In this document: positions 32,658 to 43,403 of the stretch, piece after piece
How positions within the stretch are numbered: the first letter of the stretch is position 1
Layout of the letters: every line of letters begins with the position of its first letter
Origin: Pedobacter montanisoli
Lineage (GTDB): Bacteria > Bacteroidota > Bacteroidia > Sphingobacteriales > Sphingobacteriaceae
Direction: 5' to 3'
NCBI RefSeq assembly: GCF_022809115.1
Contig: NZ_JALGBH010000001.1
Coordinates: 620,001 to 684,000, forward strand
Length of the DNA: 64,000 nucleotides
Notes under the pieces: model-generated
The model's database searches: none
The model's input: the letters and a program-made list of their open reading frames with translations, nothing else
What the model was told of the DNA's origin: nothing
Made by a program: the position numbers and the translations under genes

Positions 32658-34665
32658 GCTTAAAACAAAAGCGATTAACTTAAGCTATGCGGCCGCAACG
32701 GTCTATTTCGGGAATCAAAAAACTATTTCTCTTAAATTAATCATCATTATTTTAAAAAAATGGGCTTATCTACTCGCTTATAATATTTTGGCTTTAGGTA
32801 TAGCAAAAAGCAGAAAAACAAGTCTCTCATTTTTTCTAAACGATATCAAGCCAACCGAAAATTTTTTCAATGCCACTTATAAACCAGTTGTTTTTGATGC
32901 TCCTATTGTTTGCATCATTATTAATGCGGTAAATTGTCCCGAAAAATATTTACACAATTGTTTAGCAAGTATTGATAACAAAGTAAAATCGATACGTTAT
33001 GAGCTTGTTGTGATTACAAATGAGCGATATCAATTACCTGACAACATTAAACAGGTATCGACAAGTCTTGATAAAGACATCTTAGCAAAAAATATAAATG
33101 CGAAATATACTTTTTTAATACGTGCCTATCATCAATTACTTAATGATGTTCTTGTCAACTGTATACAATTTACGGGTGATTTTAGTGCATTAACTTCTAA
33201 GATAATTTTTGCAAGTAATGGCTTGCTAAAGTGTGCCGGAGCAAGGTATGAAAACCAAAAAGTAATCCTGCAAGGACTTTATTCTAATCCTAACGATTTC
33301 GGGTTTAATTATATTACGCCAGTAGAGTTAGCTACCGAAACCTTATTTGTTAAAACATCTGATTTACTCGAATTAGAAAATTTTGTTTTAGAGACAGATA
33401 ACTGGGTAGAAAGCTTAGCCAAACTAAGCTCAAATCTATGCACTAATTTAAATAGACCCGTTTACTATTATCCCTTGTTAGCTTTTGAAACATACAGCGA
33501 TGAAGTATTTGAGGCAACTTTAGACCAAAGTCCTGTATATCTTACTCAGCAGAATGGGCTTAAAAATCAGGCAATTTTGGTTGTTGATGCCGTATATCCA
33601 ACCCCAGATAAAGATTCCGGCTCAAGAAGGCTTTTTGAACTGATTAAAATTTTCGAATCGCTAAATCTTACGGTTTATTTTTTAGCTCACGAGGCAATAA
33701 CAACAGAAAAATACTATAATGACCTGGTAAATCTGGGTGTGAGAGTATTTAGGGGAAATTACCACAGAGAGAAACAGTTTTCTAAATTAAACTCATATCT
33801 GCCTGAGATTGATTTTGCATGGATTTCGCGGCCTGATATGAATGAAATTTATGGTGAGCGTATTAAACAGACCAATCCACATATGAAGTGGATATACGAT
33901 ACTGTAGATTTACATTTTATAAGGGAACAACGAGCTAAACAAGTTAGCAGTAGTGTTTCTTTGGTAATTGATTACAATATAGACCAGCTCAGGGAAAAAG
34001 AACTTAAACTGGCAAGCCTTGCTGATTATACCATTACGGTAACCGATGTTGAAAAAGATATTTTGAACCAGTATAACATCGCGAATGTGTATACAATCCC
34101 CAATATACATCCCCTACAAAACATAGCTGATAAAAATCTTCCATTTAACGAGCGGGAAGGGTTACTATTCATCGGCAGTTACCTTCATCAACCTAATATT
34201 GATGCTGCTTTTTGGCTAGTTACAGAAATTATGCCCCTTGTTTGGCAAACACACCCACACATAAACGTATTTCTGTTAGGCAGTAACCCAACTGAGAATA
34301 TTATGAGTTTAGCCTCAGATAGGGTTATGGTACCCGGTTATATAGAAGATGTAGCTCCTTATTTTCTAAATTCTCGCATATTTGTTGCTCCCTTACGCTT
34401 TGGAGCCGGAATGAAGGGAAAAATTGGACAGAGTTTGGAGTTTGGCCTTCCTGTTGTATCAACAGAAATTGGAGTAGAGGGTATGTATTTAAATGATGAA
34501 GAGAATTGTATGGTAGCCAATGATACCGTTGCATTTGCGGCAAAAATTATTCGCTTATATGATAATGGCGTATTATGGCAGAAAATCCATGAAAACTCAT
34601 TAAATGCCATTGCTAAATATTCACCTGAATCTGTAACTAACCAGCTTAAAGATATTTTATTTTAG
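32632..34665 (+). CDS. Large glycosyltransferase with a GT4-like C-terminal domain
   Basis: 677 residues starting 26 bases inside the previous gene. The first 300 residues have a short hydrophobic stretch near 28-60 and a degenerate GT2-like region (PIVCIIINAVNCPEKYLHNCLASI) without a clear metal motif. From about 320 a GT-B fold begins (AILVVDAVYPTPDKDSGSRRL region). GSYLHQPNIDAAFWLV opens its second domain, and PLRFGAGMKGKIGQSLEFGLP (about 585-605) is the nucleotide-sugar site typical of GT4 transferases found in O-antigen loci. It is probably bifunctional by ancestry, with only the C-terminal half clearly catalytic. Confidence 0.82.
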   Translation: MKIDRIRLKLKTKAINLSYAAATVYFGNQKTISLKLIIIILKKWAYLLAYNILALGIAKSRKTSLSFFLNDIKPTENFFNATYKPVVFDAPIVCIIINAVNCPEKYLHNCLASIDNKVKSIRYELVVITNERYQLPDNIKQVSTSLDKDILAKNINAKYTFLIRAYHQLLNDVLVNCIQFTGDFSALTSKIIFASNGLLKCAGARYENQKVILQGLYSNPNDFGFNYITPVELATETLFVKTSDLLELENFVLETDNWVESLAKLSSNLCTNLNRPVYYYPLLAFETYSDEVFEATLDQSPVYLTQQNGLKNQAILVVDAVYPTPDKDSGSRRLFELIKIFESLNLTVYFLAHEAITTEKYYNDLVNLGVRVFRGNYHREKQFSKLNSYLPEIDFAWISRPDMNEIYGERIKQTNPHMKWIYDTVDLHFIREQRAKQVSSSVSLVIDYNIDQLREKELKLASLADYTITVTDVEKDILNQYNIANVYTIPNIHPLQNIADKNLPFNEREGLLFIGSYLHQPNIDAAFWLVTEIMPLVWQTHPHINVFLLGSNPTENIMSLASDRVMVPGYIEDVAPYFLNSRIFVAPLRFGAGMKGKIGQSLEFGLPVVSTEIGVEGMYLNDEENCMVANDTVAFAAKIIRLYDNGVLWQKIHENSLNAIAKYSPESVTNQLKDILF

Positions 34666-34676
34666 CATTCATCTTT

Positions 34677-35477
34677 ATGAAAAAGATTTCCATCATTACC
34701 GTAAATTTTAATGACAGAGAAGGTTTAAAAAAAACTATTCTAAGTGTAATTGAGCAAAGCTTTACCAAATTTGAGTTTTTGGTAATAGATGGAGGAAGCG
34801 CTGACGGGAGTAAAGACCTTTTAGAAGAATACAACGATAAAATTGATTTTTGGGTAAGTGAGCCCGATAATGGTATTTACCATGCAATGAACAAAGGCAT
34901 CCAAAGAGCCGAAGGCGAATATCTTCTTTTCTTAAATGCTGGAGACCGGTTACACCATTCGACAACTTTAAGTGAAGCTTCTAAGTTAATGAATAAGCCT
35001 GTTGATATTTATTACGGTGATATTATTTACGAAGAAACTGATGGAACAAATAAAAAAGTGGATTTTCCGCAGCAATTAGATTTTAGTTATTTCTACAGGT
35101 TCAACTTATCTCATCAGGCCAGTTTTATCAGAAAATCTCTATTTGATAAAATAGGATTGTATAATGAGGCCTATAAAATTGTTTCAGACTGGGAGTTTTT
35201 TATTGTAGCTATTTTCAGATACGATGCTACTTATCAGCACTTAAATCTAATCATTTCAGACTACGATGGAGCAGGAATTTCTTCGAACACAGAAAATCAT
35301 CCTGCCATGCATAAAGAAAGAGATCAAACCATAGAGAAGTTCTTCAGTAATTTTAAAAATGATTACCAGCTCCTCAACGCATATAACGATAAATATCTTA
35401 AACAACTGCTATATTTAAAAAGCAATCATAAGTTTAAATGGACCTTGGTTAAGGGATTAATAAAGCTTCTACGATAA
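34677..35477 (+). CDS. Family 2 glycosyltransferase, WcaA-like
   Basis: 266 residues. ISIITVNFNDREGLKKTI opens the GT-A domain; VIDGGSADGS and SEPDNGIYHAMNKGIQ follow. The usual DxD position reads NAGD (LFLNAGDRLH), which is normal for this subgroup. It has SHQASFIRKSLFD and SDWEFF on the acceptor side. It lies 11 bases after the preceding glycosyltransferase and 5 bases before the next. Probably adds one sugar of a surface glycan. Confidence 0.9.
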   Translation: MKKISIITVNFNDREGLKKTILSVIEQSFTKFEFLVIDGGSADGSKDLLEEYNDKIDFWVSEPDNGIYHAMNKGIQRAEGEYLLFLNAGDRLHHSTTLSEASKLMNKPVDIYYGDIIYEETDGTNKKVDFPQQLDFSYFYRFNLSHQASFIRKSLFDKIGLYNEAYKIVSDWEFFIVAIFRYDATYQHLNLIISDYDGAGISSNTENHPAMHKERDQTIEKFFSNFKNDYQLLNAYNDKYLKQLLYLKSNHKFKWTLVKGLIKLLR

Positions 35478-35482
35478 GAATT

Positions 35483-36568
35483 ATGAAAATATGCTATGAC
35501 CATCAGATTTTTACTACGCAAAAAGCCGGAGGGATTTCTCGCTATTTTAAATATCTCATAGACGGCATTCGAGATACTGCTGAAGATAATTATATTTTAT
35601 CTGCGCTTTACAGTGAAAATATGTACTTGGAAAAGCATGACTTACCCTCTGTAATTGGAAAATTTAAATTTTTATTCAACTCGCAAAAAAAGATCTTAAA
35701 GCGAAACAAATCTTATTCGAAAAAGGTAATTAAGCAAAATAATTTTGATGTTTTTCACCCAACTTACTTTGACCCTTATTATTTACCTCTTATAAAAAAG
35801 CCAACGGTGGTTACTGTTCATGACATGACTTATGAAGCTTTTCCTCACCTGTTTCCGGCAAACGATCCTACGCCTTATTACAAGCGTATGGTAATAGAAA
35901 AAGCAGAAAAGCTGATTGCGATATCAGAAAAAACAAAAGCAGATATACTGAAATTCACAAAAGTTCCTGAAAAAAAAATAGAGGTCATTTATCATGGTAT
36001 AGATTTAGTACCTCCCATATATGCTGATGTGGAAAATCTGCCTAAAAACTATATTCTATACGTTGGCGGTAGGTGGTCTTATAAGAACTTTTTCTTCTTC
36101 ATAGATGCCTTTGAACAAATTACTAAAAAATATCCCGACATTTTTTTGGTATTAGCTGGTGGCGGAAATTTAGCCTACGGAGATTCTGAATACCTGTACC
36201 GGAAGAATCTTTCTGATAGGGTAATCCATATCAATCCATCCGATGAACAACTTAATACACTTTATAATAAGGCTCAATGCTTCGTTTACCCTTCCAGTTA
36301 CGAAGGTTTTGGTTTTCCTATATTAGAAGCCTTTAATAATGAATGTCCGGTACTATTGAATAACAATGAATGTTTCAAAGAAATAGCTGCAGAGGGAGCG
36401 CTCTATTTTGAAGACAATAATTTAGAATCCTTAATCTTTTCCCTTGAGAAGATACTTGAGGATAGAAATCTTGCTCAGAATTTAGTGATGCTTGGAAAAG
36501 AAAAGCTGATCCAGTATCCTATACAAACCTGCATTGACAAAACACTAAACCTGTATCATAATTTATAG
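35483..36568 (+). CDS. Family 4 glycosyltransferase
   Basis: 361-residue GT-B enzyme. The N-terminal domain has the acceptor-side ICYDHQIFTTQKAGGISRY and VVTVHDMTYEAFP. The C-terminal donor-binding domain starts at ILYVGGRWSYKN and has FVYPSSYEGFGFPILEAF (about 268-285), the E-x-F-G-x-P-x-x-E signature with the phosphate-binding glutamates. Typically a mannosyl- or glucosyltransferase acting in the cytoplasm on lipid-linked acceptors. It is the last plus-strand gene of the second glycan cluster; the next gene is convergent and starts one base past its stop. Confidence 0.93.
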   Translation: MKICYDHQIFTTQKAGGISRYFKYLIDGIRDTAEDNYILSALYSENMYLEKHDLPSVIGKFKFLFNSQKKILKRNKSYSKKVIKQNNFDVFHPTYFDPYYLPLIKKPTVVTVHDMTYEAFPHLFPANDPTPYYKRMVIEKAEKLIAISEKTKADILKFTKVPEKKIEVIYHGIDLVPPIYADVENLPKNYILYVGGRWSYKNFFFFIDAFEQITKKYPDIFLVLAGGGNLAYGDSEYLYRKNLSDRVIHINPSDEQLNTLYNKAQCFVYPSSYEGFGFPILEAFNNECPVLLNNNECFKEIAAEGALYFEDNNLESLIFSLEKILEDRNLAQNLVMLGKEKLIQYPIQTCIDKTLNLYHNL

Positions 36569-37498
36569 CTATTTCGCTCCCTTAAGTTTAGTTTTTATTT
36601 TCTTCCAGGTTCTGGATAACAATCCCTTTTTTACTTCCTTAATTATAGGGTGTTCTACGTTTTGGGTAAAAAGATCTGCCTGCGCATTTGGAATAAAAAA
36701 CCTTGGATCTTTAATTTCTTCCAGTTCATAAACAGGTAAATTAGCGTGAGGATGTGAGCCAAAAGTATGGGTTGCATCCGGGCCAAATCCAATATTTTTA
36801 ATGAGATTAACATTAGGAATGATACTAAGCCTGTTATTAATCAGGTTACAGTAAGCATATTGATAATCCCAGGTATTAATTTCTTTTTTATAGGTAGCTT
36901 CTAGGTTTCTATACCAGATTTGGCTGTAAGGAGCATGACTGGCCAGATTTTCCAGTTCCGTAACATTAAAATGTTCGAAACTACTCATATCCACATCATA
37001 AGTTTCCCAAACTCTTCTCCATCCGGCCCATCCCCAAACATGTGTTAATCTGGAGTAGTAATAGGATCCCGCTCCAATTGTATTTCCCTCTTGAAAATTA
37101 GCCCCACCAATATGGCCTATCCTGTCATCATCTTTGTATTTTTCAAGCATTGAACTGCAAAATCCAAAAAAGCTTTGAGAAGGAACGCAATCGTCCTCTA
37201 ATACAATCCCTTTTTCTTCATTTTTAAAGAACCATGAAATTGCACTGCTTACGGCTTCTCTACAACCTAAATTATGCTCATTAAATCGTGTTTTTACTTC
37301 GCAATCCCAATCTATCCCATTCACAATAGCTCTTACTAAAGCCACTTTCTCAGCTTCGGCCTCGTTCCTAGGGCCATCAGCAGCAATGTATAATTTCTTC
37401 GGCTGTGCCTTTTTAATTTCTTCAAAAACAACTTCGGTAGTATCAGGTCTGTTAAAGACCAAAAAAAGAACCGGTATTTCTTTATTATACTGTAGCAT
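36569..37498 (-). CDS. GNT-I-like nucleotide-diphospho-sugar transferase
   Basis: 309 residues with a GT-A start (IPVLFLVFNRPDTTEVVFEEI), NEHNLGCREAVSSAISWFF, and the metal-binding EDD in GIVLEDDCVPSQSFF. This arrangement is shared with bacterial proteins resembling alpha-mannoside GlcNAc-transferase I. The HVWGWAGWRRVWETYD segment with clustered Trp is characteristic of this bacterial group. It is convergent with the preceding GT4 gene and 11 bases downstream of an acyltransferase gene on the same strand, so it forms a two-gene minus-strand unit. Confidence 0.82.
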   Translation of the reverse strand: MLQYNKEIPVLFLVFNRPDTTEVVFEEIKKAQPKKLYIAADGPRNEAEAEKVALVRAIVNGIDWDCEVKTRFNEHNLGCREAVSSAISWFFKNEEKGIVLEDDCVPSQSFFGFCSSMLEKYKDDDRIGHIGGANFQEGNTIGAGSYYYSRLTHVWGWAGWRRVWETYDVDMSSFEHFNVTELENLASHAPYSQIWYRNLEATYKKEINTWDYQYAYCNLINNRLSIIPNVNLIKNIGFGPDATHTFGSHPHANLPVYELEEIKDPRFFIPNAQADLFTQNVEHPIIKEVKKGLLSRTWKKIKTKLKGAK

Positions 37499-37509
37499 GA
37501 GCTTTAATT

Positions 37510-38577
37510 TTATGTTCTACCAATAATCCACTTCACTCTGCTTTTCGAAATACCCCATATCAACAATAACGTTGTTCCATATACGATAATAAACCTACAG
37601 CAAACATAAGCAAGCATTCCTATCAAAGACATATCTTGTATTAAAGGCAGTTTAAATGGCCTGAATATTTCGGGAAGAAGATTGGTTATCAATATATAAT
37701 GAATTAAATATACGCCAAATGTAGTTTCTCTTGGCTTCAGATACTTAATAAAGCCAAAATTCTTTATTTTAAGCAATAAAATAATCGTAATTAAAGAATA
37801 GAGAATATTACTAATTCTTAACGTATTGTAGGGATCGGAACTCTGATGATTAATAAGATTCATACTATCCAAAACAGAGCACACAAAAGACAAAATAAAC
37901 AATATAATAATTACAGGATAAGAAACATGTTTTATCTTCTGTTCTATATAAACCCAGTTTTTATTGAGGATGGCTCCTAACCAAAGATAAAATACAAAAC
38001 CAAAAATAGCGGTAGTATGTGAGGGGATAAACCACTCAAAATATACATTTACACTGTATGTAAGCGAAAAAAGAAGAAATACAGCCCCTAGCCACCATTT
38101 ATATAGAAACTTCTTAAATATGAGCAATAAACCTATACAAAATAAAAAGTTTATAATAAACCAATAATTCGTGTATAAATAGGCCATCTTCATTTTTTCA
38201 GGAAGCAGTTGCGCAAGATCAAATTTATCTTTCAGTACAATGTATTGCTGAATTAAAACAACGGTGATAAAAATACTAGACCATATCAGCCAAGGGACAA
38301 ATACGGTAGAGAGACGCCTTTTAAAATATTGCCAGGAAGAGTAAGAAACAAATTTACTTCCTAAAAGAAACCCGGCTAATACAAAAAAAGAAATGGTACC
38401 AAATTTAGATAACTGAATTAAACTTATGTATACAATATGTTTTAAAGAAAAGCTATCGTAGATGTATGTTCCACTATAAACAGAATGTTCAAAAACAATG
38501 CCTATCATGGCTATACATCTGATTGTATCTACAAAATCAAAATTCTTTTTCTCCTGTACTAATTCAGTGTTTTGCAT
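37510..38577 (-). CDS. Acyltransferase family 3 membrane protein
   Basis: 355 residues with about 10 hydrophobic helices. The N-terminus DFVDTIRCIAMIGIVFEHSV carries the Arg and His typical of acyltransferase 3 proteins (the family R and H of helix 1), and WSSIFITVVL and YLIHYILITN-type helices follow. Such enzymes O-acetylate or otherwise acylate surface sugars across the inner membrane. It precedes the GNT-I-like gene in a two-gene operon, so it may decorate the same glycan. Confidence 0.85.
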   Translation of the reverse strand: MQNTELVQEKKNFDFVDTIRCIAMIGIVFEHSVYSGTYIYDSFSLKHIVYISLIQLSKFGTISFFVLAGFLLGSKFVSYSSWQYFKRRLSTVFVPWLIWSSIFITVVLIQQYIVLKDKFDLAQLLPEKMKMAYLYTNYWFIINFLFCIGLLLIFKKFLYKWWLGAVFLLFSLTYSVNVYFEWFIPSHTTAIFGFVFYLWLGAILNKNWVYIEQKIKHVSYPVIIILFILSFVCSVLDSMNLINHQSSDPYNTLRISNILYSLITIILLLKIKNFGFIKYLKPRETTFGVYLIHYILITNLLPEIFRPFKLPLIQDMSLIGMLAYVCCRFIIVYGTTLLLIWGISKSRVKWIIGRT

Positions 38578-38597
38578 TCACCTGCTAATATCAACAA

Positions 38598-38630
38598 AAA
38601 AGCGTTTTGGGATAATCCCAAAACGCTTTT
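38598..38630. terminator. Strong bidirectional terminator between infB and the acyltransferase gene
   Basis: A 33-base near-perfect palindrome: AAAAGCGTTTTGGGAT, one central base, and its complement, ending in T runs on both strands. It lies 17 bases past the infB stop (minus strand). Confidence 0.88.
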
Positions 38631-38647
38631 CAACTGTATAATTTATA

Positions 38648-41611
38648 TTACAATTTACGTTTAACTTCAACTTGTTCGTAAGCTTCAATGATATCGCCAA
38701 CTTCAATATTGTTAAAGTTCTGAATATTCAAACCACATTCGTAACCTTTAGAAACCTCTTTCACATCATCTTTAAAGCGTTTTAACGAGGCTAATTCTCC
38801 TGTATAGATTACTACACCATCTCTAATGATACGGATTTTGCTGTTTCTGCTAATCTTACCATCCAGCACCATACAGCCCGCAATTGTTCCAACTTTAGAA
38901 ATTTTGAAGGTTTCTCTGATTTCAACGTTAGCCACAATTTTCTCTTCAAATTCAGGTGCCAACATACCTTCCATAGCAGTTTTGATCTCATTGATTGCAT
39001 CATAAATGATAGAGTATAAACGAATATCTATCTGTTCTTGCTCTGCCAATTTACGGGCACCTGCTGATGGACGGACCTGGAAACCAACGATGATCGCATC
39101 AGATGCAGAGGCTAATAATACGTCAGATTCTGAAATCTGGCCTACGCCTTTGCTGATTACATTGATCTGAATCTCTTCAGTAGATAATTTCAATAAAGAG
39201 TCTGCCAATGCTTCGATAGAACCATCCACGTCACCTTTAATAATCAGATTCAACTCTTTAAAATTACCGATAGCCAAACGACGACCAATCTCTGCAAGAG
39301 TAATATGTTTTTGCGTACGTAAACCTTGCTCACGCATTAATTGTAAACGTTTATTCGCAATATCTCTGGCTTCAGTTTCGCTTCCTAAAGCATTAAATCT
39401 ATCGCCCGCGGTAGGTGCTCCAGACATACCTAATACCTGTACAGGTACTGATGGTCCGGCTTCATTTACTTTGGCTCCACGCTCATTAAACAACGCTTTT
39501 ACCTTACCGCTGTAACTACCCGCAAGTATCGGATCTCCAACTCTTAGCGTTCCTCCTTGTACCAGAACAGTAGTTACAATACCACGGCCTTTATCTAAAG
39601 TAGCCTCTATAACTGTACCTACAGCACGTTTATCTGGATTAGCTTTAAGCTCTAATAACTCTGCTTCAAGTAATACCTTATCTAAAAGTAAATCTACATT
39701 TAAACCACTCTTACCAGATATTTCCTGCGATTGATATTTACCTCCCCAGTCTTCAACCAGAATATTCATAACCGATAACTGCTCTCTGATTCTATCTGAA
39801 TTAGCTCCCGGCTTATCAATCTTAGTGAAGGCAAAAACTAAAGGCACACCAGCAGCTTGTGCGTGGTTAATTGCTTCCTTAGTTTGAGGCATCACAGCAT
39901 CATCTGCCGCGATTACAATAATTGCAATATCTGCAACTTTAGCTCCACGTGCACGCATTGCGGTAAACGCTTCGTGACCAGGAGTATCTAAAAATGTGAT
40001 TTCTTTGCCTGCATTTGTAGTTACTTTATATGCCCCGATGTGCTGGGTTATACCTCCAGCCTCGCCTGCTACCACATTTGCCTTACGAATATAATCTAAT
40101 AATGAGGTTTTACCGTGGTCAACGTGTCCCATGATGGTTACCACTGGTACACGAGGTTTTAAATCTTCTTCTGAATCTTCTTCTTCAAGATTTACATCTT
40201 CCTCTTCATCCGGTTTTACAAATTGTACTTCATAACCAAACTCATCAGCTACAATGGTTAGGGTTTCTGCATCCAATCGCTGATTGATGGAAACAAATAT
40301 ACCTAAGCTCATACATGTACCTATTACTTTGGTAACAGGAACATCCATCATATTGGCCAGCTCGTTTGCTGTAACAAACTCTGTTACCTTAAGTACTTTC
40401 GATTGTAATTCTTCCTCTAATGCTGCTTCTTCTGCTGACAAGGCTATATCATCACGTTTCTGACGACGTAACTTAGCTCTTTGAGCAAATTTACCAGATT
40501 TACCCGCCCCACTTAAACGTGCAAGCGTTGCCTTGATCTGATCTTGTATTTCTTTTTCAGAAGGTTCTTCTTTTGCAACATTCTGATGCCCTTGATGACC
40601 TTTACCTTTAAAGTTTCTATTGCCCCCATGCTGATTTCCTTTAAAATCAGGACGGTTATTACCGTGACCTCCATGTCTGTTTTGACCATGCTGACCTGCT
40701 CCTTGAGGTTGTTGCCCTTGGGCTCCTCCCTGCTGGCCAGGTGTATTTACGCCTCCCGGACCGGTTTTCTTGCGTTTACGTTTGCGTTTAGCCGCTTCAC
40801 TATCACTAGACGAAGCTACAGGCTGACTTCTACGCTCTGGTACTGTCGGTAATTCTATTTTTCCGATGATGTTAGGGCCTGATAATTTTACAGATCTCGC
40901 CTTAATTACTTCATCTTCTGCTTTCTCCTCTTTTACAGGAGTCTTCACTTCTTCTTTGGCTTTTATTACTTCAGGTTGTTTTGGTTTCTCTTCTACCACC
41001 TTCTCCTTTACCTCTGCTTTGATCTCTGCCTTTGGCTGTTCTGCTGCTTTAGGCTCAACAGGTTTTTCCTGAGGGATATTTACCACCTCTTCTTTTTTCT
41101 GCACTGGTGTAGGGGCTGGTTCTTTGATCTCTTCTTTAGCTTTAGGCTTAGGATTTAGGTCATTCAGATTTATTTTACCTACAACTTTCACTCCTGGTAA
41201 AGAATTTTCTTCATTTTCAGATTCTTTAGGCTCTGATTCCTGCTTAGTTTCAACAGCAGGTTTTTCTTCTTTAGCCTTTTCTACAGGAGGTGTATATTGA
41301 TGTAGGTTTTTAATCAATACCCCTTCATTTTCATAATCCTGTTTAGCCTTAGGGGCTTCCGCGGATTTCTCAATTGCTTCGGGTTCGTCACGACGGATTT
41401 TGCCAATAACGATTTGATTTGCTTCTTCCTTAACTATTTTGTCACCCTGAAACTCTCGTAAAAGGGCGTTATACATTTCGCTGGAAAGTTTCGTATTTGG
41501 CTTGTTATCTACAGCAAAGCCCTTCTTACCCAGAAACTCTACGGCCGTAGAAATTCCTATGTTAAGTTCTTTTGCTGCTTTTAATAACACTATTGTTTTG
41601 TCGTCTGACAT
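38648..41611 (-). CDS. infB: Translation initiation factor IF-2
   Basis: 987 residues from the ATG at 41611, preceded by AGGAAA. IF-2 is the GTPase that brings initiator tRNA to the 30S subunit. The first 90 residues contain an IF2_N-type element ([21 protein letters not shown]). A long low-complexity Lys/Glu/Pro linker and a Gly/His/Gln-rich stretch (about 285-360) follow. The GTPase core shows [22 protein letters not shown] and TKID, then domain II and the C-terminal IF-2 domains ([30 protein letters not shown]). The long linker is common in Bacteroidota. Last gene of rimP-nusA-infB. Confidence 0.98.
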   Translation of the reverse strand: MSDDKTIVLLKAAKELNIGISTAVEFLGKKGFAVDNKPNTKLSSEMYNALLREFQGDKIVKEEANQIVIGKIRRDEPEAIEKSAEAPKAKQDYENEGVLIKNLHQYTPPVEKAKEEKPAVETKQESEPKESENEENSLPGVKVVGKINLNDLNPKPKAKEEIKEPAPTPVQKKEEVVNIPQEKPVEPKAAEQPKAEIKAEVKEKVVEEKPKQPEVIKAKEEVKTPVKEEKAEDEVIKARSVKLSGPNIIGKIELPTVPERRSQPVASSSDSEAAKRKRKRKKTGPGGVNTPGQQGGAQGQQPQGAGQHGQNRHGGHGNNRPDFKGNQHGGNRNFKGKGHQGHQNVAKEEPSEKEIQDQIKATLARLSGAGKSGKFAQRAKLRRQKRDDIALSAEEAALEEELQSKVLKVTEFVTANELANMMDVPVTKVIGTCMSLGIFVSINQRLDAETLTIVADEFGYEVQFVKPDEEEDVNLEEEDSEEDLKPRVPVVTIMGHVDHGKTSLLDYIRKANVVAGEAGGITQHIGAYKVTTNAGKEITFLDTPGHEAFTAMRARGAKVADIAIIVIAADDAVMPQTKEAINHAQAAGVPLVFAFTKIDKPGANSDRIREQLSVMNILVEDWGGKYQSQEISGKSGLNVDLLLDKVLLEAELLELKANPDKRAVGTVIEATLDKGRGIVTTVLVQGGTLRVGDPILAGSYSGKVKALFNERGAKVNEAGPSVPVQVLGMSGAPTAGDRFNALGSETEARDIANKRLQLMREQGLRTQKHITLAEIGRRLAIGNFKELNLIIKGDVDGSIEALADSLLKLSTEEIQINVISKGVGQISESDVLLASASDAIIVGFQVRPSAGARKLAEQEQIDIRLYSIIYDAINEIKTAMEGMLAPEFEEKIVANVEIRETFKISKVGTIAGCMVLDGKISRNSKIRIIRDGVVIYTGELASLKRFKDDVKEVSKGYECGLNIQNFNNIEVGDIIEAYEQVEVKRKL

Positions 41612-41680
41612 TGATTTTCCTCTTTTTTCTATATTATACAAAAGTAACGTTTATTCTTGTTTTTTCAAGTAAACGGCCTA

Positions 41681-42916
41681 TTATTCAAATTCAGATCTTA
41701 AAATACCCAAAACCTCTTTAACAGTTTCTTCTTCTAAGTCCGTACGTTTCACCAAATCATCTAGGCTTAATGCCAATACGCTTTTCGCAGTATCAAGACC
41801 AATGGCTTTAAGCTCATCTATGATCCAGCTTTCTATTTCGTCTGAGAATTCTTCTAAATCCACATCTTCATCTTCTTCATCTGCTTCACGATATACATCA
41901 ATTTCGTAACCGGTTAATTTGCCTGCCAGTTTAATATTGTGACCTCCACGACCTATAGCTAACGATACCTGATCTGGTTTTAGATAAACTGAAGCGTGTT
42001 TACTTTCTTCATCCAGCTTAATAGATGTGATTTTTGCCGGGCTTAAAGCACGTTGTATATACAACGAAATATTATTGGTAAAATTAATTACGTCGATATT
42101 CTCGTTTTTCAACTCTCTAACAATACCATGGATGCGGGATCCTTTCATACCCACACAGGCACCTACCGGATCAATCCTGTCATCATAAGATTCTACCGCA
42201 ACTTTAGCACGTTCTCCTGGTTCACGAACAATCTTTTTAATAGTAATTAAACCATCAAAAATTTCCGGAACTTCCAGTTCAAATAAACGCTGTAAGAATT
42301 CAGGTGCAACACGCGAAATGATAATTTTAGGTGTGGCATTAACCATATCTACCTTTGAAATAACCGCACGTACTGCATCGCCTTTTTTGAAATAGTCGGC
42401 CGGGATTTGCTCAGTTTTTGGCATGATAAGTTCATTTCCCTCATCATCTAAAACCAATGTTTCTTTTTTCCAAACCTGATAAACTTCTCCTGTTACGATT
42501 TCTCCTACCCTGTCTTTATATTTTTTAAAGATCTCGTCTTTTTCCAGTTCAAGTACCTTAGAAACCAACGTTTGACGGGCAGCTAAAATAGCTCTTCGGC
42601 CAAAACTCTCTAATGTGATTTGTTCTATATAATCATCGCCCACTTCAAGATCAGCGTCATATTGACGTACTTCAGCTAACTCAATTTCAAGATCATCATC
42701 TTCAGAAAAGCCATCTTCCATTACTTTTCTGGTTCTCCAGATCTCCAAATCTCCATTATCCGGGTTTACAATTACGTCACAATTTTCATCTGTTCCGTAT
42801 TTTTTACGTATCATGCTACGAAAAACCTCTTCAAGCACACTGATTACCGTTGGGCGGTCGATATTCTTAAAGTCTTTAAACTCCTGAAAAGAATCGATTA
42901 AATTAATATTGCTCAT
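41681..42916 (-). CDS. nusA: Transcription termination/antitermination protein NusA
   Basis: 411 residues. NusA binds RNA polymerase and modulates pausing, termination and antitermination. The N-terminal domain is about 1-130. An S1 domain starts near 133 (GEIVTGEVYQVWKKETLVLDDEGNE region). Two KH domains are marked by VGACVGMKGSRIHGIVREL and VSLAIGRGGHNIKLAGKLTG. The C-terminal part has an acidic stretch and one helix-hairpin-helix-like repeat (LKAIGLDTAKSVLALSLDDL). It starts 2 bases after the rimP stop and precedes infB by 69 bases. Confidence 0.98.
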   Translation of the reverse strand: MSNINLIDSFQEFKDFKNIDRPTVISVLEEVFRSMIRKKYGTDENCDVIVNPDNGDLEIWRTRKVMEDGFSEDDDLEIELAEVRQYDADLEVGDDYIEQITLESFGRRAILAARQTLVSKVLELEKDEIFKKYKDRVGEIVTGEVYQVWKKETLVLDDEGNELIMPKTEQIPADYFKKGDAVRAVISKVDMVNATPKIIISRVAPEFLQRLFELEVPEIFDGLITIKKIVREPGERAKVAVESYDDRIDPVGACVGMKGSRIHGIVRELKNENIDVINFTNNISLYIQRALSPAKITSIKLDEESKHASVYLKPDQVSLAIGRGGHNIKLAGKLTGYEIDVYREADEEDEDVDLEEFSDEIESWIIDELKAIGLDTAKSVLALSLDDLVKRTDLEEETVKEVLGILRSEFE

Positions 42917-42918
42917 TT

Positions 42919-43383
42919 CTATTTAAATGAAATTAAAACCTTTGTTTCTAAAATATCTTTAAACTCAATTGATACACTTACCTGTTGAGCTTTTTTTCCT
43001 TTTTCTTTTATAGTTTCTTCTATGGTAATGGCATTTCCATCAACCGAAAGAAGTTTTCCTTGCTTTTTGGCACCATCTACCAGCTTAACTTCCAGTTGCC
43101 TGTCTCTATTTTTAACATACTGGCGTTCCAGCTTTAAGGGTTCTCCAACCCCGGGCGACGAAACCTCTAAATTATAGGCCGTTTCGATTGCATTTTCTTC
43201 TTCTAAATGAAATCCCACATGCCTGCTTATGGCTACACAATCCTGTATGCTAATTCCCTGATCTCCATCTACATGAATGATCAGTTTATTATTTGGCAGC
43301 ATTTTCACATCAACCAAAAACAAATCAGGTCTGTCAGCAATTTTTTCTTCTACTAATTCACTAACTCTCTTTTCTATCTGCAT
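42919..43383 (-). CDS. rimP: Ribosome maturation factor RimP
   Basis: 154 residues from the ATG at 43383; a longer reading frame runs upstream through the leader hairpin but lacks support. RimP assists assembly of the 30S head. The N-terminal domain has LFLVDVKMLPNNKLIIHVDGDQGISIQDCVAISR region (about 21-55), including the D-x-D-x-G-I/V pattern, then LEVSSPGVGEPLKLERQYVKN, the family signature. The C-terminal SH3-like domain has KKQGKLLSVDGNAITIEE. It is the first gene of the classic rimP-nusA-infB operon. Confidence 0.95.
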   Translation of the reverse strand: MQIEKRVSELVEEKIADRPDLFLVDVKMLPNNKLIIHVDGDQGISIQDCVAISRHVGFHLEEENAIETAYNLEVSSPGVGEPLKLERQYVKNRDRQLEVKLVDGAKKQGKLLSVDGNAITIEETIKEKGKKAQQVSVSIEFKDILETKVLISFK

Positions 43384-43403
43384 AGTATAAAATTTTGCTA
43401 AAT

